From Rs1 sp038900335 (lineage in GTDB: Bacteria; Pseudomonadota; Gammaproteobacteria; Pseudomonadales; Balneatricaceae), in NCBI GenBank assembly GCA_038900335.1, contig JBBMRB010000015.1, forward strand, positions 1 to 64,000: DNA of 64,000 nucleotides, given 5' to 3'. Made by a program: the position numbers and the translations under genes. Positions 53,777 through 63,502 of the stretch are shown in pieces (position 1 is the stretch's first letter; each line of letters begins with the position of its first letter). The notes under the pieces were generated by a model. That model was not told the DNA's origin, made no database searches, and saw only the letters and a program-made list of their open reading frames with translations.

Positions 53777-55357
53777 ATGAGCACAGATATACATTCACAG
53801 AAAATTTTAATATTAGATTTTGGTTCTCAATATACCCAGCTTATCGCACGTCGCGTACGTGAAATTGGCGTGTATTGTGAAATATATCCTTGGGATTGCC
53901 CTGAAGAAGAAATTAAGGCATTTGGGCCTAAAGGTTATATTTTAGCTGGTGGTCCTGAGTCAGTTACTGAAGGTGAATCGCCAAAAGCACCTGATATTGT
54001 GTTTAACTCTAATGTCCCTGTGCTCGGAATTTGCTACGGTATGCAAACCATGGCTACTCAGCTTGGTGGCAAAGTAGAAACTTCATCTCATCGCGAGTTT
54101 GGTTATGCAAAAGTACGTTTATCTAATAGCAGCAGCCAATTGTTGGATGGGTTACAAGATCAATTAGCAAATAATGGTGCATCGCTATTAGATGTTTGGA
54201 TGAGCCATGGCGATAAAGTTGTTGAATTACCAACAGGCTTTAGTGTTATAGCGGCGACAGACTCAGCGCCGATTGCCGCTATGTGTGATCCGTCTAAGCA
54301 TTATTATGGTGTGCAGTTCCACCCTGAAGTAACACATACTAAGCAAGGCGGGGCAATATTAGAGCGTTTCGTGCTAGATATTTGCCAGACCAAAGCGCTG
54401 TGGACTTCTGCTAATATTGTTCAAGATCAAATAGAAAAAGTGCGTGAGCAAGTAGGCTCTCGCAAAGTATTGCTTGGCTTGTCTGGCGGCGTTGATTCTT
54501 CAGTTGTGGCAGCATTGTTGCATAAAGCGATTGGCGATCAGTTGACCTGTGTGTTTGTAGATAACGGCTTGTTAAGAAAAGAAGAAGGCGATCAAGTGAT
54601 GGCCATGTTTGCAGATAACATGGGTGTTAAGGTTATACGTGCTGATTGCAGTGATTTATTTTTAGGCCGTCTTGAAGGTGAAGCAGAGCCTGAAGCTAAG
54701 CGTAAAATTATCGGCAACACATTTATTGAAGTGTTTGACCAAGAAGCTGCCAAGCTAAAAGATGTTGACTTCTTGGCGCAGGGCACAATATACCCAGACG
54801 TCATTGAATCAGCGGCGGCGTCAACGGGTAAAGCTCATGTGATTAAATCACATCACAATGTGGGTGGGTTACCAGATGATATGGCGTTTGAATTGGTTGA
54901 GCCATTACGTGAGTTGTTTAAAGATGAGGTGCGCAAGCTAGGTTTAGAGTTAGGTTTGCCTAAGTCTATGGTTTATCGTCATCCGTTCCCGGGGCCTGGG
55001 CTAGGTGTTCGTATCTTAGGTGAAGTAAAAAAAGAATACGCTGATATTCTTCGCGAAGCAGATGCTATTTTCATGCAAGAGTTGAATCGCTCGGGTTGGT
55101 ATCATAAAACAAGTCAAGCTTTCGCGGTGTTTTTGCCGGTTAAATCCGTTGGCGTAGTCGGTGATGCAAGACGTTATGAATACGTTATCGCGTTGCGTGC
55201 TGTTGAAACAATTGATTTTATGACTGCGCGTTGGGCGCATTTGCCGTATGAGTTATTAGAGACGGTATCGGGACGTATTATTAATGAAATTGCACAAGTC
55301 TCTCGAGTGACTTATGATGTTTCTAGTAAGCCGCCTGCGACAATTGAGTGGGAATAA
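53777..55357 (+). CDS. guaA: GMP synthase (glutamine-hydrolysing)
   Basis: 526 aa from ATG 53777 with GGAG upstream; the longer frame from 53723 runs through the terminator and is rejected. The glutamine amidotransferase domain has Cys86 (GICYGMQT) and FHPEV; the synthetase domain has P-loop GLSGGVDSS; the dimerisation domain ends PPATIEWE. Converts XMP to GMP. Confidence 0.97.
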   Translation: MSTDIHSQKILILDFGSQYTQLIARRVREIGVYCEIYPWDCPEEEIKAFGPKGYILAGGPESVTEGESPKAPDIVFNSNVPVLGICYGMQTMATQLGGKVETSSHREFGYAKVRLSNSSSQLLDGLQDQLANNGASLLDVWMSHGDKVVELPTGFSVIAATDSAPIAAMCDPSKHYYGVQFHPEVTHTKQGGAILERFVLDICQTKALWTSANIVQDQIEKVREQVGSRKVLLGLSGGVDSSVVAALLHKAIGDQLTCVFVDNGLLRKEEGDQVMAMFADNMGVKVIRADCSDLFLGRLEGEAEPEAKRKIIGNTFIEVFDQEAAKLKDVDFLAQGTIYPDVIESAAASTGKAHVIKSHHNVGGLPDDMAFELVEPLRELFKDEVRKLGLELGLPKSMVYRHPFPGPGLGVRILGEVKKEYADILREADAIFMQELNRSGWYHKTSQAFAVFLPVKSVGVVGDARRYEYVIALRAVETIDFMTARWAHLPYELLETVSGRIINEIAQVSRVTYDVSSKPPATIEWE

Positions 55358-55374
55358 TAGATAGATAAATAATC

Positions 55375-55401
55375 ATAGGCGCTTAATGCGCCTATTTTTT
55401 T
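55375..55401 (+). terminator. Rho-independent terminator of guaBA
   Basis: ATAGGCGC (55375-55382), loop TTAAT, GCGCCTAT (55388-55395), then T to 55401. Confidence 0.92.
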
Positions 55402-55432
55402 GAATAAATTTTAGCTTAGTGGTGTCGTTTAT

Positions 55433-55921
55433 ATGTCTTTATATAGTCCTGAATATTGGATGCAAAAAGCAATCGTGCTCGCTAAGAGTGCTGCGTTAAA
55501 TAATGAGGTGCCAGTAGGTGCTGTGGTCGTGCTGGATAATGAAATAATAGGCCAGGGCAGTAATGGTGTTATTCATCGACACGACCCGACGGCGCATGCA
55601 GAGATACAAGCGCTACAACAAGCCGCGCTTAAAATTGGTAATTATCGGCTAGTTAATGCTGATCTATATGTGACGTTAGAGCCTTGTGCTATGTGTGCTG
55701 GTGCCCTTGTACACAGCAGGATTCGGCACTTGTATTTTGGTGCATTGGAAGCCAAGTCAGGTGCAGTAGTCAGCAATATCAACTTGCTAGGACACTCTTG
55801 TATGAATCATCGTGTTGCGGTGACAGGTGAAATATTGAGCGAGTGTTGCTCCGCTGTTATTTCAGATTTTTTTACTCGGCGCAGGGCAGAAAAAAAAGCA
55901 CTGAAAAATAGCTCTCAGTAG
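55433..55921 (+). CDS. tadA: tRNA(Arg) adenosine-34 deaminase
   Basis: 162 aa. Zinc ligands in HAEIQAL (His55, Glu57 catalytic) and PCAMCAGAL. Converts A34 to inosine in tRNA(Arg)(ACG). It is convergent with mltF, with 59 bases between the two stops. Confidence 0.96.
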   Translation: MSLYSPEYWMQKAIVLAKSAALNNEVPVGAVVVLDNEIIGQGSNGVIHRHDPTAHAEIQALQQAALKIGNYRLVNADLYVTLEPCAMCAGALVHSRIRHLYFGALEAKSGAVVSNINLLGHSCMNHRVAVTGEILSECCSAVISDFFTRRRAEKKALKNSSQ

Positions 55922-55980
55922 CTTTATGCGAGTTGTGCATTGTCTTGGCAAGCTTGGAGTTTTAGCCCTAATCCATTAAG

Positions 55981-57465
55981 TTATAAGGTAGAGGGCGGCT
56001 CTGGTATTGTTTCTTTCAATGTCGTCTTGTCCTGCTCGGCTATTGTTGGCGCTGCTAATGTTGTGTTCTTTTTGATGTTGTTTTTTCTTTGTTTTAGCTC
56101 CCACCCCAGCACTTTTAAATAGCGGCGAATGTTCTTGACGTAATTGACCGGCTCGTAGCCTCTAGCGTAACCATATTTTACGGTATTATAGTATTTTGGT
56201 TTGGTTAAAAGTGGCAAGTGTAAATTCACATCTTCCCATTTGTCAGGGTCTAAACCGGCACGTTTGGTCAGTATTCTGGCATCTTCTAAGTGGCCAAAAC
56301 CGGTGTTGTAGCCTGCTAAAGCAAGGTAGGTGCGATCGGGTTCTGGGATTCTTTCTGGTATTTTTGCTTTAACGCTTTTAAAGTATTGGGCGCCGCCAAA
56401 AATATTTTGTTTAGGGTCTGTTCTATCAGTTACATCGACTTCTTTAGCCGCTGCTTTTGTTAGCATCATGATGCCTTTGACGCCTGTTGGTGATATTGCT
56501 TGAGGATTCCAATGAGATTCTTGATATGCCATGGCTGCTAATAATTGCCAGTCAATGCTATTAAGGGCGGCTGCCTTTTTGAAAAATTGCTCAATTTTAG
56601 GGAATTTATGATTAAAATCCTTTTTAAAAGCAATGGTGTCATATGGCTTTAGAGGATTGTTTGTTGAATAATATTTTTGTGTTAGCTCTTTAATAAAAGA
56701 CTCTGTTGATGGCTTTTTGAAAAATAGATTGATGTATGTGGCCAGTGAACTGTCTTTTCTTTTAATAGTTAGCCAGCTAGATCTTTGTTTAGGTACTAAT
56801 GCAAATGCAGTTTTTAGACCGGGGAAAAAGGGTGAGAGCTTTTGAAAATCAAGGGCGCTAACAATCGCAATGCCTGCTTTCTTCGCTAGTACATCTTCTA
56901 GTAATTGATAAGTAGTTTTTTTATGAAAGCTTGTCCAATTCAGTTCAGCTAATTTTTGTTGTTCTTTGAGCATTTGCTGCTCTTGTATTGAGCCTGCTAT
57001 TAATACTACTTTCCTGTCTATAATGTTTTCTAATCCTCGCGGGTATTTTATACCTCTTGTCACACGATAGACAATAACGGATTGGTTGGCTAAGTAGCTA
57101 ACGCTGCGTTGAATTTTACTAGGTGTTTTAATCGCTTTTGATACGCCTGGGATACTGATATGGCTGTCTCTTGACTCAAGATCATCATAGAGTTCTTGCA
57201 CAGAGGATCGAACAGTAATTTTTGCTGAAACGTTAAGCTCATTTGCTAATTTTTGAGCAAGTTCGTATTCAAACCCTTTGATTTGGTCGTTTTCAAGATA
57301 GTAGCTATCAGGTGAGTTAAGGAGGCTGATGCGGATTTCTTTGTTGGCAATAATGGTGTTTAATTGAGGTGTGTTTTGCCCTGCTAAAAGAAACCACAAT
57401 AAAGCAAGAATGCAAAAGCTGAATAAAAAAGCTAAAAAATAGAATGATGTGAATTTTCTGCTCAT
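55981..57465 (-). CDS. mltF: Membrane-bound lytic murein transglycosylase F
   Basis: 494 aa. N-terminal signal or anchor helix (about 7-27), a family 3 solute-binding-like regulatory domain (about 40-270), and a lytic transglycosylase domain with catalytic Glu316 in MAYQESHWNPQAISPTGVKG, then ALAGYNTGFGHLEDAR. It cuts peptidoglycan to anhydromuropeptides at the outer membrane. No lipobox cysteine is obvious. Divergent from purL, the conserved arrangement. Confidence 0.95.
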   Translation of the reverse strand: MSRKFTSFYFLAFLFSFCILALLWFLLAGQNTPQLNTIIANKEIRISLLNSPDSYYLENDQIKGFEYELAQKLANELNVSAKITVRSSVQELYDDLESRDSHISIPGVSKAIKTPSKIQRSVSYLANQSVIVYRVTRGIKYPRGLENIIDRKVVLIAGSIQEQQMLKEQQKLAELNWTSFHKKTTYQLLEDVLAKKAGIAIVSALDFQKLSPFFPGLKTAFALVPKQRSSWLTIKRKDSSLATYINLFFKKPSTESFIKELTQKYYSTNNPLKPYDTIAFKKDFNHKFPKIEQFFKKAAALNSIDWQLLAAMAYQESHWNPQAISPTGVKGIMMLTKAAAKEVDVTDRTDPKQNIFGGAQYFKSVKAKIPERIPEPDRTYLALAGYNTGFGHLEDARILTKRAGLDPDKWEDVNLHLPLLTKPKYYNTVKYGYARGYEPVNYVKNIRRYLKVLGWELKQRKNNIKKNTTLAAPTIAEQDKTTLKETIPEPPSTL

Positions 57466-57556
57466 AATGGAATTTTCTAGTGCTCTATATGTTAGGTGTA
57501 AGGTAAAATGCCTACTAAATTCTGTTCTATCGCTTTCCTTGAGGACTTTTCAAAAC

Positions 57557-60500
57557 ATGCTTATTTTGCACGGTGCCCCTGCTCTTTCTGATTTTCGTAA
57601 ATTGAAGTTATTATCTGCTATACAACAGCAGGTTCCAGCAGTAATTGGTGTATATGCTGAATATATCCATTTGCTTAATATGTCCGGTTCTTTTACTGAG
57701 GATGAGCAGTTAAGAATCGAAACAATTTTAGAATATGGTCCAAATGTAGCAAAACAATCTCATAAAGGTCAAATGATCTTTGTGACACCAAGAATGGGAA
57801 CTATTTCCCCTTGGTCAAGTAAAGCGACAGATATTGTTACTAATTGTGGGCTACAGCAGGTTAAGCGTATCGAGCGAGGCGTCGCATATTATATTGAGAC
57901 GACAGCTGAACTCAATGCTGAGCAGTATTCTAAAGTAGAAGCGCTGTTATATGACCGCATGGTCGAGCAAGTGTTCGCTAATATTGAGCAAGCTGCTGTT
58001 TTATTTGAGCAAACAGAACCTGCTCCGATGCAGCGTATAGCAATTATAGAAGAGGGAAGGTCGGCATTGGTCGCAGCGAATGTTGAGCTGGGTTTAGCGT
58101 TGGCTGATGATGAAATTGACTATTTAGTGGCTAGCTTTATTAAGCTTGAACGCAATCCATCGGATGTTGAGCTGATGATGTTTGCTCAGGCAAACTCAGA
58201 ACATTGTCGTCATAAAATTTTTAATGCCTCTTGGGATATTGATGGCCAAGCGCAAGAAAAATCATTGTTTTCGATGATCCGTAACACCAATGAGGTAGGC
58301 GGTCAGAACGTACTCTCAGCTTATAGTGATAATGCGGCGGTAATAGCAGGTAGTGATGCTCCGCGTTTTTATCCAACTCATGGCGAGAATAAATATGGTT
58401 ATACTGATGAAAGCATCAATATTCTTATTAAAGTAGAAACACATAATCACCCAACGGCTATCGCACCATTTTCAGGTGCAGCTACTGGCTCTGGTGGTGA
58501 AATACGAGATGAGGGCGCAACAGGTAAAGGTGGTAAGCCTAAAGCGGGGTTGACTGGTTTTAGCGTTTCTGATCTAAATATTCCGGGTTTTGAGCAGCCA
58601 TGGGAGTCTAAATACGGTAAACCTGGACGTATCGTTTCAGCTTTAGATATCATGATAGAAGGGCCAATTGGTGGTGCTGCGTTTAATAACGAATTTGGTC
58701 GACCAAATCTAAGTGGCTATTTTAGAACGTTTGAGCAAGAAGTTAATGGTGCGGCAGGTTTGGAAATGCGCGGCTATCACAAGCCTATTATGATTGCCGG
58801 TGGCATGGGCAATATTAGCACGAACCATGTTGATAAAGGCCAAATAGCAGTAGGCGATAAACTGATTTGTTTGGGCGGGCCTGCTATGTTAATTGGATTG
58901 GGCGGCGGTGCAGCATCTTCTATGGCATCAGGTAGTTCAGCAGAGAATTTAGATTTTGCATCAGTGCAGCGTGGTAACCCTGAAATGGAGCGTCGCTGTC
59001 AAGAAGTGATCGATAGATGCTGGCAAATGGCCGATAAAAATCCTATTTCATTTATTCATGATGTCGGCGCCGGTGGTTTATCGAACGCCTTCCCTGAGTT
59101 GGTCAAAGATGGTGGTCGCGGTGGTGACTTCCAACTGCGAAATATCAATAATGATGAGCCAGGTATGTCTCCGCTAGGTGTTTGGAGTAATGAATCGCAA
59201 GAGCGTTATGTATTGGCAGTATCTGTCGAAAACATGCCTTTATTTACCGAGTTTTGTGAGCGAGAGCGCTGTCCGTTTGCGGTTGTTGGTGAGGCCACAA
59301 AAGAGCACTATTTAACGTTAGGCGATAGTCATTTTGAAAATAAGCCAGTTGATTTGCCGATGGATGTGTTATTTGGTAAACCGCCAAAAATGCATCGCTC
59401 AGTGACGCGTGCTCATTACCAAACTGATGCTTTTGATACCGCAGATATTGAAATAGAAGATGCAATAAATCGAGTATTAAGTTTACCCGCAGTAGGCTCT
59501 AAGTCTTTCTTGATAACCATTGGGGATCGTACGATCACCGGTCAAGTAGCTAGAGATCAAATGGTTGGCCCATGGCAAGTGCCTGTCGCTGACTGTGCAG
59601 TAACAACTGCCTCTTACCAAGGTTATCAAGGTGAAGTGATGGCTATGGGTGAGCGAACGCCTTTAGCTTTAATCAATGCTGCGGCCTCTGGTCGCATTGC
59701 CATTGGTGAGACATTAACTAATATGGCCGGTACTGCTATCGCTGATATCAGTGATATAAAGCTGTCTGCGAATTGGATGGTAGCAGCAGGTCATCCTGGT
59801 GAAGATGAGAAATTATACGATACTGTTAAAGCCGTTGGCATGCAGTTATGCCCAGCATTAGGAATTACTATCCCCGTGGGTAAAGATTCTATGTCGATGA
59901 GAACTCAGTGGCGTGACAATGATCAGGACAAGAGCGTTACCTCGCCAATGTCGTTGGTTATTTCCGGTTTTGCACCTGTCACAGATGTGCGCAAAACATT
60001 GACGCCTCAGCTGCGTACTGATTTAGGTGATACCGATCTCATTCATATCGATTTAGGTCAAGGTAAAAACCGTTTAGGTTTGTCAGCTTTAGCGCAAGTA
60101 TATAACGGCGTAGGTCAAAGTGTTCCAGATGTTGATGATGCTGCTCTACTTAAAACATATTTTGCTGCTATTCAGGGTTTGAATGAGCAGGGTTTACTGA
60201 TGGCTTATCATGATCGATCAGATGGTGGTTTATTAGCGACAGTTGCAGAGATGTGTTTTGCAGGGCATGTTGGTGTTGATATCAACTTAGATATGCTTGC
60301 AGAAAATGAGCAAGAGTGTCTCGCTGCGCTATTCAATGAAGAGTTAGGCTGTGTTGTTCAAGTTGCTAAAGAGAACACTATTAATGTATTAACTGAGCTA
60401 AATGCGGCAGGTTTAGGTGATATTAGTAGTGTTATTGGTTCAACTAACTGGGATGATGAGCTGAGAATTCATTTTGATGAAGATGAAATATACAGTGAAA

Positions 60501-61459
60501 AACGAGTTGCCCTGCAAAAAGTATGGGCGGCAACATCTTATCAAATACAAAAACTAAGAGACAATGCGCAGTGTGCAGAGCAAGAGTATGCACAACTAGA
60601 TAATGTTGAGGATCCAGGTTTAAGTGCATCGTTAACCTTTGATATCAATGAAGATATCGCAGCACCTTTGATTGCTAGTGGTGTGCGTCCTAAAGCGGCT
60701 ATTTTAAGAGAGCAGGGTGTGAACGGTCAGGTTGAAATGGCTGCTGCATTTGAAAAAGCTGGCTTTGATAGTGTTGATGTACATATGAGTGACATATTAG
60801 AGAAAAGAGTGTCGCTGCAAGATTTCCAATTGCTGGTAGCCTGTGGTGGTTTTTCTTACGGTGATGTATTGGGCGCGGGTGAGGGTTGGGCAAAATCTAT
60901 CCTGTTTAATGATGTTGCGCGCACTGAATTTACTGCATTTTTTGCACGTAAAGACACGCTGACTCTAGGTGTATGTAATGGCTGTCAGATGATATCCAAC
61001 TTACAATCTATTATCCCAGGTGCTGATCACTGGCCTAAGTTTGTTAAAAATAAATCAGAACAATTTGAAGGGCGTGTTGCGCTAACTAGGGTTGAAGAGT
61101 CAGCCTCTGTCTTGTTGCAGGGGATGCAGGGCTCTATTATGCCAATCGCCATTGCGCATGGTGAAGGGCTTGCTCAGTTTGCCAGTGATGATGTGTTGGC
61201 ATCTGCTGGTAAAGAAAATGCAGTGGCCTTTAGATATGTTGATAATTTTGGGGAGGTAACAGAGAATTACCCACAAAATCCAAATGGCTCACCTTTAGGT
61301 GTTGCAGGTATGACATCGCAAGATGGCAGAGTTACCATTATGATGCCACACCCTGAACGCGTCTTTAGAGCAGTTCAAAACTCATGGGCTCCAGATGAGT
61401 GGCAAGAGGATGGCGCTTGGATGAGATTGTTCCGTAACGCGAGAGCTTGGATAGGCTAG
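57557..61459 (+). CDS. purL: Phosphoribosylformylglycinamidine synthase
   Basis: 1300 aa from ATG 57557 (MLILHGAPALSDFRKLKLL) with GAGGA about 12 bases upstream; the frame from 57449 adds 36 residues without family similarity and overlaps mltF. Large single-chain PurL: synthetase halves with ANSEHCRHKIFNA, KVETHNHPTAIAPF and HDVGAGGLSNA, and a C-terminal glutaminase with Cys1140 (GVCNGCQM) and PHPERVFR. Fourth step of purine synthesis. Confidence 0.97.
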   Translation: MLILHGAPALSDFRKLKLLSAIQQQVPAVIGVYAEYIHLLNMSGSFTEDEQLRIETILEYGPNVAKQSHKGQMIFVTPRMGTISPWSSKATDIVTNCGLQQVKRIERGVAYYIETTAELNAEQYSKVEALLYDRMVEQVFANIEQAAVLFEQTEPAPMQRIAIIEEGRSALVAANVELGLALADDEIDYLVASFIKLERNPSDVELMMFAQANSEHCRHKIFNASWDIDGQAQEKSLFSMIRNTNEVGGQNVLSAYSDNAAVIAGSDAPRFYPTHGENKYGYTDESINILIKVETHNHPTAIAPFSGAATGSGGEIRDEGATGKGGKPKAGLTGFSVSDLNIPGFEQPWESKYGKPGRIVSALDIMIEGPIGGAAFNNEFGRPNLSGYFRTFEQEVNGAAGLEMRGYHKPIMIAGGMGNISTNHVDKGQIAVGDKLICLGGPAMLIGLGGGAASSMASGSSAENLDFASVQRGNPEMERRCQEVIDRCWQMADKNPISFIHDVGAGGLSNAFPELVKDGGRGGDFQLRNINNDEPGMSPLGVWSNESQERYVLAVSVENMPLFTEFCERERCPFAVVGEATKEHYLTLGDSHFENKPVDLPMDVLFGKPPKMHRSVTRAHYQTDAFDTADIEIEDAINRVLSLPAVGSKSFLITIGDRTITGQVARDQMVGPWQVPVADCAVTTASYQGYQGEVMAMGERTPLALINAAASGRIAIGETLTNMAGTAIADISDIKLSANWMVAAGHPGEDEKLYDTVKAVGMQLCPALGITIPVGKDSMSMRTQWRDNDQDKSVTSPMSLVISGFAPVTDVRKTLTPQLRTDLGDTDLIHIDLGQGKNRLGLSALAQVYNGVGQSVPDVDDAALLKTYFAAIQGLNEQGLLMAYHDRSDGGLLATVAEMCFAGHVGVDINLDMLAENEQECLAALFNEELGCVVQVAKENTINVLTELNAAGLGDISSVIGSTNWDDELRIHFDEDEIYSEKRVALQKVWAATSYQIQKLRDNAQCAEQEYAQLDNVEDPGLSASLTFDINEDIAAPLIASGVRPKAAILREQGVNGQVEMAAAFEKAGFDSVDVHMSDILEKRVSLQDFQLLVACGGFSYGDVLGAGEGWAKSILFNDVARTEFTAFFARKDTLTLGVCNGCQMISNLQSIIPGADHWPKFVKNKSEQFEGRVALTRVEESASVLLQGMQGSIMPIAIAHGEGLAQFASDDVLASAGKENAVAFRYVDNFGEVTENYPQNPNGSPLGVAGMTSQDGRVTIMMPHPERVFRAVQNSWAPDEWQEDGAWMRLFRNARAWIG

Positions 61460-61486
61460 TATCTTAAGAGTATGATTGAATAATAT

Positions 61487-61510
61487 AAGCCAGCGAAAGC
61501 TGGCTTTTTT
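61487..61510 (+). terminator. Rho-independent terminator of purL
   Basis: AAGCCAGC (61487-61494), tetraloop GAAA, GCTGGCTT (61499-61506), then T. The stem arms are the same as in the opposing terminator at 61561. Confidence 0.92.
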
Positions 61511-61554
61511 ATTGGTATTAATTGAGTTATGTGAGTGCAGGTCATAATTTAGCC

Positions 61555-61586
61555 AAAAAAAAGCCAGCTTACGCTGGCTTTTTTGT
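61555..61586 (-). terminator. Terminator of the OmpA-domain gene (bidirectional)
   Basis: AAAGCCAGC (61561-61569), loop TTAC, GCTGGCTTT (61574-61582), with A-tract before and T-tract after, so it can work on both strands. Confidence 0.9.
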
Positions 61587-61630
61587 CTGTTCTCTTATGC
61601 ATTAAATGCTAAGAGTAACAAATCGAGGGA

Positions 61631-62176
61631 TTAACCGCCGATTTGAACGTCTACACGACGGTCAGCGCGTAGGCAGCTGATTAATTCAGCACCTTTGCCT
61701 GAACACTGTGCTACAGGTGCAGATTCACCTTGGTAGTCTACAGAGATAGCAGAAGCGTTAACGCCTGCTTGTTGTAAAGCATTAGCTACGTTTACAGCAC
61801 GCTTTTGTGAAAGCGATAAGTTGTATGCGTCGTTGCCGATTGGGTCAGCGTGACCTACTAGGCTAACGTTGCTAGCTGCTGCTGCGCCGTTAATGTAATC
61901 AGCGATTTGTGAAACATCGCTAACAGTTGAGCTGTCGAAATCAAAGAAGACAGCAAATTTCTTAGCACCAGCTACAGCAACAGGAGCAGGTGTGCCGTCG
62001 CATGCTGCGCTATCAGCGTCAGTCCAGTCTGAATGTTTTAGACAAGCACCAGTGCTTGTACGCCAGATAGATCCGTTTGAGTTGGTTACATAACCGTGGT
62101 TTTCTTGGTGCGCCATCGCAGATGCTGACAGAGTCACCGCTAATGCCATACCGGCAGTAATAGCGAACTTTTTCAT
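61631..62176 (-). CDS. OmpA-domain periplasmic/outer membrane protein
   Basis: 181 aa. Signal peptide about 1-22 (ending ASAMAHQ). A short N-terminal part has NGSIWRTSTGACLKHSDWTD and a second cysteine close by. The OmpA C-terminal peptidoglycan-binding domain follows, with FAVFFDFDSS, LVGHADPIGNDAYNLSLSQKRA and a final RADRRVDVQI. There is no beta-barrel, so it is a short OmpA-like protein that tethers to peptidoglycan. AGGAAG ribosome-binding site. GC content looks higher than in neighbours, as expected for an abundant protein. Confidence 0.9.
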   Translation of the reverse strand: MKKFAITAGMALAVTLSASAMAHQENHGYVTNSNGSIWRTSTGACLKHSDWTDADSAACDGTPAPVAVAGAKKFAVFFDFDSSTVSDVSQIADYINGAAAASNVSLVGHADPIGNDAYNLSLSQKRAVNVANALQQAGVNASAISVDYQGESAPVAQCSGKGAELISCLRADRRVDVQIGG

Positions 62177-62348
62177 TTTAAACTTCCTTTATAGTGTGGA
62201 TATTGCTACTAACATTACCTGCGCACCATTTTGACTAAAAGTGCCATCCATAATATTGGTATACGCATGTCTACGTATTGTACTGGTTGTTTCTACGATA
62301 TGGAACCCTAAAGATCAACAGTATCAACTAGTTTAGTCTGTTTTTTGC

Positions 62349-62648
62349 TCAAGGGAGTACTTTTTTGAAAGGTTTAACGCTGACACTGGCATAAACACCT
62401 GCTTTTATGTAAGGGTCGTCACTTGCCCATTGTTCCGCTTGAGCTTGGCTTTCAAACTGAGCAATAATAACGCTACCACTAAAGCCTGCTGAACCAGGAT
62501 CTTCACTGTCTACTGCAGGGTTTGGGCCCGCTATTACTAAGCGTCCTTGTTCGTTTAATAGGTTAAGTCTTGCTAAGTGCTCGCCTCTTGTCGCCAATCT
62601 TTTTTCGAGTGAATCACTCGTGTCTTGAGCAACTATTACATATAACAT
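62349..62648 (-). CDS. yciI: YciI family protein
   Basis: 99 aa dimeric alpha-beta barrel protein: MLYVIVAQDTSDSLEKRLAT, the conserved His/Asp positions (GEHLARL, ASDDPYIKAGVY) and a KPFKKVLP tail. Function is unknown; a weak enzymatic role has been suggested for the family. The yciB-yciI-rnm neighbourhood is conserved in gammaproteobacteria. Confidence 0.92.
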   Translation of the reverse strand: MLYVIVAQDTSDSLEKRLATRGEHLARLNLLNEQGRLVIAGPNPAVDSEDPGSAGFSGSVIIAQFESQAQAEQWASDDPYIKAGVYASVSVKPFKKVLP

Positions 62649-62709
62649 TTTTTATCCTTTTTAGTTGATGAATGATTTAAAGTTAACTTTATGTGTTCTA
62701 TCGCTTAAT

Positions 62710-62763
62710 AAATTAGTAGAAAATTAAATTAGTAATAAATTAAATTAGTAGAAAATTAAATTA
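62710..62763. repeat. 22-bp direct repeat between yciB and yciI
   Basis: A 22-base sequence starting AAATTAGTAGAAAATT occurs at 62710-62731 and again, identical, at 62742-62763 (period 32). The unit is almost purely A and T. It lies in the 141-base gap between two co-directional minus-strand genes. Confidence 0.9.
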
Positions 62764-62789
62764 TAGAAAGTACAAAATAGATAAAATGA

Positions 62790-63344
62790 CTACTCTTTAG
62801 GTGGTTGTGTGTCTTCTTCTAATACGTTTTTATAGATATAAATACCTTGTAGTAATAAAAAGACTAATAATAAGCCTGTTGCACCGAACAGCTTAAAGTC
62901 AACCCATGTCGCTTCAGAGAAATTAAATACGACATATAAGTTTACAAACCCCATCAAAGTGAAAAATAAAGCCCAAACGAAATTTAAATTTCTCCAAATG
63001 TTCTTTTTAAGTGCTATTTGAGCACCTAGCATACGTTGGATAATCGGTTTGTTGCCGATGAACTGGCTGCCAAATAGCACGACAGCAAACAACCAATATA
63101 AAACAGATGGTTTCCATTGAATAAAGGTTTTATCTTTTAGTAATACAGTTGCTCCACCCATCACAATAATGAGGACTAACGTTGCAATTTGCATTTTTTC
63201 TAGTTTCTTGTCTCTAAACCAAGTGTAAGCAACAGATAGTATTGTGGCAGGGATCAACACGGCAGTTGCTAGGATTATATCGTCAGTGTATTTATAAACA
63301 GCGACAAAAATGACAATGGGTAAAAATTCTAATAATAATTTCAT
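62790..63344 (-). CDS. yciB: Inner membrane septation-related protein YciB
   Basis: 184 aa polytopic membrane protein with about five helices; begins MKLLLEFLPIVIFVAVYKYTD and has WKPSVLYWLFAVVLFGSQFI, then NLNFVWALFFTLMGFVNLYV, hallmark segments of YciB/IspA. It is linked to cell envelope and division. Divergent from the PHP gene at 63503. Confidence 0.94.
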   Translation of the reverse strand: MKLLLEFLPIVIFVAVYKYTDDIILATAVLIPATILSVAYTWFRDKKLEKMQIATLVLIIVMGGATVLLKDKTFIQWKPSVLYWLFAVVLFGSQFIGNKPIIQRMLGAQIALKKNIWRNLNFVWALFFTLMGFVNLYVVFNFSEATWVDFKLFGATGLLLVFLLLQGIYIYKNVLEEDTQPPKE

Positions 63345-63502
63345 GGTTTCACATCTAATGATAGTTAATATTCGGCTGCAAATTTACCAGATAATTCCCT
63401 TGAGTTGTAAATATGTTATAAAAAAAACATAAAATAACGTCAGTACTGATAAACTAAGCATAATTGTTGTATTTTATCCCTCTCTTTAAGTAAGTGAACA
63501 TT

